From NCBI GenBank assembly GCA_964655005.1, contig CAZZKE010000090.1, positions 1 to 10,001 of the forward strand: 10,001 bases of DNA, in the 5' to 3' direction. Below, in pieces: positions 6,588 through 10,001 of this stretch; the first letter of the stretch is position 1; each line of letters opens with the position of its first letter. The DNA comes from CAZZKE01 sp964655005. Its GTDB lineage: Bacteria; Pseudomonadota; Alphaproteobacteria; Rhodospirillales; JABHCV01. A program made the position numbers and the translations under genes. The notes beneath the pieces are model-generated. The model saw nothing but the letters and a program-made list of their open reading frames with translations, did no database searches and had not been told where the DNA came from.

Positions 6588-7193
6588 ATGGAAAAATTTA
6601 CCAAGCTGACCGGTGTCGCGGCGCCGCTGCCGATGATTAACATCGACACCGACATGATTATTCCCAAGCAATTCCTGAAGACCATCAAGCGCACCGGCCT
6701 CGGCAAGAGCCTGTTTTTCGAGATGCGTTATGACGATGACGGCAACGAGGTCGAAGATTTCGTGCTCAACAGGCCGGCCTACCGGGAAACCAGGATTCTG
6801 GTGGCGGGGGATAATTTCGGCTGCGGCAGCTCGCGCGAACATGCGCCGTGGGCGCTGCTCGATTTCGGCATCCGCTGCGTCATCGCCACCGACTTCGCCG
6901 ACATTTTCTACAGCAACTGTTTCAAGAACGGCATCCTGCCCATTAAATTGCCGCAGGAAGATGTCGACAAACTGATGGATGACGCCGAACGCGGGGCCAA
7001 CGCCACCATGACCGTCGATCTGCAAAATCAGGAAATTCATGGCCCCGACGGCGGGACCATCAAGTTCGACGTTGACCAGTTCCGCAAGCAATGCCTGCTC
7101 AACGGCCTGGACGATATCGCCCTGACCATGAAAAAGTCCGACAAGATTGCCGCGTTTGAAGAAAAATCAAAAGCCGTACAACCCTGGCTGTAA
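6588..7193 (+). CDS. leuD: 3-isopropylmalate dehydratase small subunit
   Basis: A 201-residue protein, the usual length, forming the swivel domain that completes the active site of LeuC. Motifs seen are INIDTDMIIPKQFLK (17-31), the substrate-binding loop GDNFGCGSSREHAPWAL (74-90), ADIFYSNCFKNGILPI (104-119) and the C-terminal LNGLDDIALT (171-180). An excellent ribosome binding site, AGGAGG at 6575-6580, overlaps the leuC stop codon and lies 7 bases before the ATG, so it settles the start and suggests coupling with leuC. It is the second of three leucine genes and lies 28 bases before leuB. Confidence 0.98.
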   Translation: MEKFTKLTGVAAPLPMINIDTDMIIPKQFLKTIKRTGLGKSLFFEMRYDDDGNEVEDFVLNRPAYRETRILVAGDNFGCGSSREHAPWALLDFGIRCVIATDFADIFYSNCFKNGILPIKLPQEDVDKLMDDAERGANATMTVDLQNQEIHGPDGGTIKFDVDQFRKQCLLNGLDDIALTMKKSDKIAAFEEKSKAVQPWL

Positions 7194-7221
7194 TACCAAG
7201 TTGCAGAAAGAGATCAGGCAA

Positions 7222-8331
7222 ATGAGCGCCAACAAGAAGCTGTTGTTTTTACCCGGTGACGGGATCGGCCCGGAAGTCATGGACGAAGTCGACCGGGTGC
7301 TCGACTGGATGGCGAAAAAGCGCAACGCCAGTTTCGATGTCAGCCGCGATCTGGTCGGCGGGGCGTGTTATGACGCCCACGGCTGCGCCCTGCGCGATGA
7401 AACCATGGCCGACGCCATGCACGTCGATGCGGTCATGCTGGGCGCCGTCGGCGGCCCCAAGTGGGACAACGTGGCCCGCGAGGCGCGCCCGGAAGCGGGA
7501 CTGTTGCGCCTGCGCAAGGAAATGGACCTGTACGCCAACCTGCGCCCGGCCACCGTCTTCGACGCGCTGGTCGATGCCTCGACCCTGAAACCGGAAATCG
7601 TGCGCGGCCTGGATATCCTGATTTTGCGGGAACTGACGGCGGGGGTCTATTTCGGCCAGCCGCGCGGCATCGAAACCCTGGCCGACGGCACCCGGCGCGG
7701 CTTCGACACCCAGGTTTATACCGAAGGTGAGATCACCCGCATCGTCCGCCTGGGGATGGAACTGGCGGCCAAGCGGGATGGCCGGTTGACTTCGGTGGAA
7801 AAGGCCAACGTCATGGAATCGGGGGTCTTCTGGCGCCAGGTCGCGACCGCGGTGCACGCCGATTATCCGGCCATCGAATTATCCCACATGTACGCCGATA
7901 ACTGCGCCATGCAACTGGTCCGCAACCCGAAACAGTTCGATGTCATCGTCACCGATAATCTGTTCGGCGATATCCTTTCCGATTGCGCCGCCATGTTGAC
8001 CGGCTCGCTGGGAATGTTGCCTTCGGCCAGCCTGGGCGAGGCCGACCAAAGCGGCCGCCGCCGCGCCATGTACGAACCGGTGCACGGCTCGGCCCCGGAT
8101 ATTGCGGGCAAGGAACTGGCCAATCCCCTGGCGACGATCCTCAGCTTCGCCATGTGCCTGCGCTATTCCTTCGATATGGGCGAAGACGCCGACCTGCTGG
8201 AACGGGCCGTGCGGAATGTCCTGGCGGCGGGCCTGCGCACCGCCGACATCATGTCCGACGGCATGACCGCGGTTTCGACCAAAGCCATGGGCCGGGCCGT
8301 CGTCGCCGAAATGGACAAGGCCGCAGGATAA
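7222..8331 (+). CDS. leuB: 3-isopropylmalate dehydrogenase
   Basis: A 369-residue NAD-dependent enzyme that oxidises and decarboxylates 3-isopropylmalate to 2-oxoisocaproate. Recognisable features are LPGDGIGPEV (10-19), the substrate-binding arginines in LLRLRKEMDLYANLRPA (R98, R108) and LRELTAGVYFG (R136, Y143), K194 in EKANVMESG, and the metal-binding aspartates in MYADN (D226), FGDILSD (D250, D254) and the NAD-binding EPVHGSAPDIAGKELANP stretch (285-302). The start at 7222 was chosen because the conserved N-terminus begins there; the frame is open back to 7147, but that extension overlaps leuD. The upstream AAAGAGA (7207-7213) is only a moderate ribosome binding site. It is the last gene of the leucine cluster, followed by a 183-base spacer with a terminator. 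Confidence 0.98.
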   Translation: MSANKKLLFLPGDGIGPEVMDEVDRVLDWMAKKRNASFDVSRDLVGGACYDAHGCALRDETMADAMHVDAVMLGAVGGPKWDNVAREARPEAGLLRLRKEMDLYANLRPATVFDALVDASTLKPEIVRGLDILILRELTAGVYFGQPRGIETLADGTRRGFDTQVYTEGEITRIVRLGMELAAKRDGRLTSVEKANVMESGVFWRQVATAVHADYPAIELSHMYADNCAMQLVRNPKQFDVIVTDNLFGDILSDCAAMLTGSLGMLPSASLGEADQSGRRRAMYEPVHGSAPDIAGKELANPLATILSFAMCLRYSFDMGEDADLLERAVRNVLAAGLRTADIMSDGMTAVSTKAMGRAVVAEMDKAAG

Positions 8332-8350
8332 GGACCTCTTGCCTTTTCCC

Positions 8351-8431
8351 ATGGGGCGGTGTATCTCTCGCCGCATGGCTACGATGCAATGCAGCAAAAC
8401 CCCGACGGAGAAAACCACCACTGGCGGATAA
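8351..8431 (+). CDS. Candidate threonine/lysine-rich leader peptide upstream of asd
   Basis: A 26-codon open frame ending at TAA 8429-8431. Its last 11 codons read KTPTEKTTTGG: five threonines (ACC, ACG, ACC, ACC, ACT) and two lysines, with three threonines in a row at 8414-8422, directly before the stop. The ending resembles that of the E. coli thr operon leader peptide. Internal ATGs at 8375 and 8384 would give 18 or 15 residues. It lies in the leuB-asd spacer, upstream of an intrinsic terminator, and asd makes the precursor of threonine and lysine. Against it: no ribosome binding site is well placed (an AAGGA at 8330-8334 is 16 bases before the first ATG), and short open frames occur by chance. 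It is a hypothesis, not a recognised gene. Confidence 0.35.
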   Translation: MGRCISRRMATMQCSKTPTEKTTTGG

Positions 8432-8491
8432 CCAGGGCCAATTCAGCATGCGTATTTAACAGGCCCGCGGCATCGTCCGGCGGGCTTTTTT
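8414..8491 (+). promoter_or_regulatory. Candidate ribosome-mediated attenuator controlling asd
   Basis: Three competing pairings can be drawn. CTGG (8421-8424) can pair with CCAG (8432-8435) around the leader stop codon. GGGCC (8435-8439) can pair with GGCCC (8462-8466), an antiterminator. GCCCGC (8463-8468) can pair with GCGGGC (8480-8485), the terminator. A ribosome at the stop codon would cover 8435-8439 and let the terminator form, whereas one stalled on the threonine codons at 8414-8422 would leave it free. This would tie asd expression to charged threonyl-tRNA. The antiterminator stem is short (5 pairs). The scheme is inferred from base pairing and gene context only. Confidence 0.38.
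8463..8491 (+). terminator. Intrinsic terminator between leuB and asd
   Basis: GCCCGC (8463-8468) pairs perfectly with GCGGGC (8480-8485). The stem can extend by GG (8469-8470) with CC (8477-8478) past one bulged G. Six T residues follow at 8486-8491. It ends 23 bases before the asd ATG, which leaves no room for a normal promoter between them. It therefore either ends the leuCDB transcript or acts as a conditional stop in front of asd. Confidence 0.8.
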
Positions 8492-8514
8492 ATTGAGTAT
8501 TTGGAGTGAGAAAA

Positions 8515-9534
8515 ATGGGATACACAGTCGCCGTAGTCGGCGCCACCGGTAATGTAGGCCGTGAGATCATCAAGACCCTGGAGGAACGGCAATTCCCGGC
8601 CGAAGAGGTTATTGCGCTGGCCTCGGCCCGTTCGGTCGGCGCGGAAATATCTTATGGCGACAAGGAAATTCTCAAGGTCGAGGACCTGGCGACCTTCGAT
8701 TTTACCGGCGTCGATCTGGTACTGTCATCGCCCGGCGCCAGGGTCTCCGCCGAATTCACCCCCAAGGCGACTGCCGCCGGGGCGGTGGTTATCGACAACA
8801 CATCGCACTACCGGACGGACCCCGACGTGCCGCTGGTGGTGCCGGAAGTGAACCCGGGCGCTATCGCCGGATACAAAAAGAAGGGCATCATCGCCAACCC
8901 CAATTGTTCCACCATTCAGATGGTGGTGGCCCTGAAACCGTTGCACGATCTGGCCCAAATCAGGCGTGTCGTGGTATCGACCTATCAGTCGGTATCGGGC
9001 GGTGGCAAGGAGGCGATGGACGAACTGTTCAACCAGACCCGCGGCATTTATGTCAACGAACCGGTAAATTCGAACCAACAGGTCTTCCCCAAGCAGATCG
9101 CCTTTAACGTCATTCCGCATATCGATGCGTTCATGGATGACGGATCGACCAAGGAAGAATGGAAAATGGTCGTCGAGACCAAGAAAATTCTCGATCCGAA
9201 AATCAAGCTCAACGCCACCTGTGTCCGGGTGCCGGTGTTTATCGGCCATGCCGAGGCGATTAATATTGAATTCGCCAAGCCGATTTCCGACGCGCAGGCG
9301 CGAGCCGCCCTGAAGAAGGCCCCGGGCGTCGGCGTCGTCGATCACCGGGCCGACGAAGGCTACGTGACGCCGGCGGAATGTGCCGGCGAGGATTTGGTTT
9401 ACGTCAGCCGGATTCGCAGCGATCCAACCATCGATAACGGCATCACCATGTGGGTGGTCAGTGATAATCTACGTAAGGGCGCGGCCTTGAATACGGTGCA
9501 GATCGCCGAGGAACTGGTGAAAAATTACCTTTAA
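8515..9534 (+). CDS. asd: Aspartate-semialdehyde dehydrogenase
   Basis: A 339-residue NADPH-dependent enzyme that reduces aspartyl phosphate to aspartate semialdehyde, the branch point to diaminopimelate/lysine, threonine, methionine and isoleucine. It has the nucleotide-binding GATGNVG (9-15) and SARSVG (37-42), the nucleophile C131 in NPNCSTIQM, Q158 in STYQSVSGGGKEAMDE, R238 in CVRVPVFIGH, and H245 in GHAEAINIEF. The C-terminal DNLRKGAALNTVQIAEELV segment (317-335) is typical. ATG 8515 is preferred over an in-frame GTG at 8506 because GGAG (8503-8506) lies 8 bases before it and the GTG overlaps that site. Its transcript must either pass the terminator just upstream or start in the spacer before it. 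Its TAA overlaps the stop codon of the opposing response regulator. Confidence 0.97.
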   Translation: MGYTVAVVGATGNVGREIIKTLEERQFPAEEVIALASARSVGAEISYGDKEILKVEDLATFDFTGVDLVLSSPGARVSAEFTPKATAAGAVVIDNTSHYRTDPDVPLVVPEVNPGAIAGYKKKGIIANPNCSTIQMVVALKPLHDLAQIRRVVVSTYQSVSGGGKEAMDELFNQTRGIYVNEPVNSNQQVFPKQIAFNVIPHIDAFMDDGSTKEEWKMVVETKKILDPKIKLNATCVRVPVFIGHAEAINIEFAKPISDAQARAALKKAPGVGVVDHRADEGYVTPAECAGEDLVYVSRIRSDPTIDNGITMWVVSDNLRKGAALNTVQIAEELVKNYL

Positions 9535-10001
9535 TCGCGGTCGCTTCCGCGCGCCTTGCCCTCGGCCCCCATGACGGTATTGACGTCGTCCTGGGACAGC
9601 CCTTCCTGTTCCGTTATTTTACCGGGCAGGGTGCCGCCGCGTTTTTCACTGCCCTGGATTTCAACCTGTTTGCGCCTTCGGTCAGGCCCGAAGTAGTCGC
9701 CGACCCTGACGTACGGGCGGGGCCGTTCGATAACCATCTGGATACGACCGAACAGGGCTTTCACCGATACCGGCTTGACCACTATTTCATTAATTCCGGC
9801 ATCTCTGGCCTCGATGATACGGGCCAGTTCGGAATGCGCGGTCAGCATGATAATCGGTACAAACGGGTTCTTGCTATCATTGGCGGTCCGGATCATGCGG
9901 GTCATTTCAATGCCGTCGATGGGGTCCATCACCCAGTCGGTAATTATGATGTCGGGCGAGAAGGTCCGCAGACTTTTCAGCGCATCGGCGCCGTCTTCGG
10001 C
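9531..10001 (-). CDS. Response regulator with receiver domain (5' end beyond the window)
   Basis: The minus-strand frame stays open to the right edge, giving 156 visible residues and a stop at 9531-9533. The start is missing. I translated the edge by hand, which adds the receiver motif PDIIITDW: the phospho-acceptor aspartate is at 9936-9938. The conserved threonine (IIMLTAHS) and lysine (IVVKPVS) follow 32 and 54 residues later, close to CheY spacing. After the receiver domain come a YFGPDRRR motif and a hydrophilic tail of about 45 residues ending in GKARGSDRD, with no DNA-binding or enzymatic output domain. This suggests a CheY-like, single-domain or adaptor-type regulator; a GPDRRR motif after a receiver is familiar from alphaproteobacterial proteins. 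The cognate kinase is not visible. The gene converges on asd, overlapping it by 4 bases. Confidence 0.9.
   Translation of the reverse strand, partial: AEDGADALKSLRTFSPDIIITDWVMDPIDGIEMTRMIRTANDSKNPFVPIIMLTAHSELARIIEARDAGINEIVVKPVSVKALFGRIQMVIERPRPYVRVGDYFGPDRRRKQVEIQGSEKRGGTLPGKITEQEGLSQDDVNTVMGAEGKARGSDRD

Noticed and set aside
1..10001. Mobile element, CRISPR array, phage or defence island
   Set aside because: No transposase, integrase, repeat-spacer pattern or tRNA-associated junction was seen; gene order and codon use look like conserved core chromosome.

Overview
The window looks like ordinary chromosomal core sequence from a GC-rich alphaproteobacterium, probably of the Rhodospirillales type. 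That placement rests on the gene order ffh-rpsP-rimM-trmD-rplS followed by leuC-leuD-leuB-asd, the long low-complexity tails on S16 and L19, and a response regulator carrying a GPDRRR motif. It is inferred from gene content, not from a database search. I see no mobile element, CRISPR array, rRNA or tRNA.

Layout. Positions 91-1191 (minus strand) hold a two-gene unit: a small helix-turn-helix regulator followed, 30 bases downstream, by an eight-cysteine iron-sulfur protein. A 271-base divergent spacer (1192-1462) carries a good sigma70-like promoter for the plus-strand operon, a weaker promoter for the regulator, a repeated 8-base motif and a leader able to fold into two hairpins. From 1463 to 5172 lies the translation and secretion operon ffh-rpsP-rimM-trmD-rplS, with overlapping genes in its second half. 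Only 3 bases after rplS, leuC starts, and leuC-leuD-leuB (5176-8331) encode the isomerase and dehydrogenase steps of leucine synthesis; leuA is not in the window. After 183 bases comes asd (8515-9534), the branch-point enzyme for lysine, threonine and methionine. It converges on a response regulator (9531 to beyond the right edge) with which it shares a 4-base overlap of stop codons.

The most unusual signal is the leuB-asd spacer. It contains a 26-codon open frame ending in a threonine/lysine-rich stretch, then a possible pause stem around its stop codon, a possible antiterminator pairing, and a strong intrinsic terminator 23 bases before the asd start. This is the layout of a ribosome-mediated amino-acid attenuator acting on asd. 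It is a hypothesis from sequence alone, and its weak point is the lack of a good ribosome binding site for the leader frame.

How the genes fit together: Ffh, S16, RimM, TrmD and L19 serve protein targeting, ribosome assembly and tRNA methylation. The tight coupling to leuCDB and possibly asd puts branched-chain and aspartate-family amino-acid synthesis downstream of a growth-linked operon, with the terminator before asd as the likely point where the two outputs can be separated.
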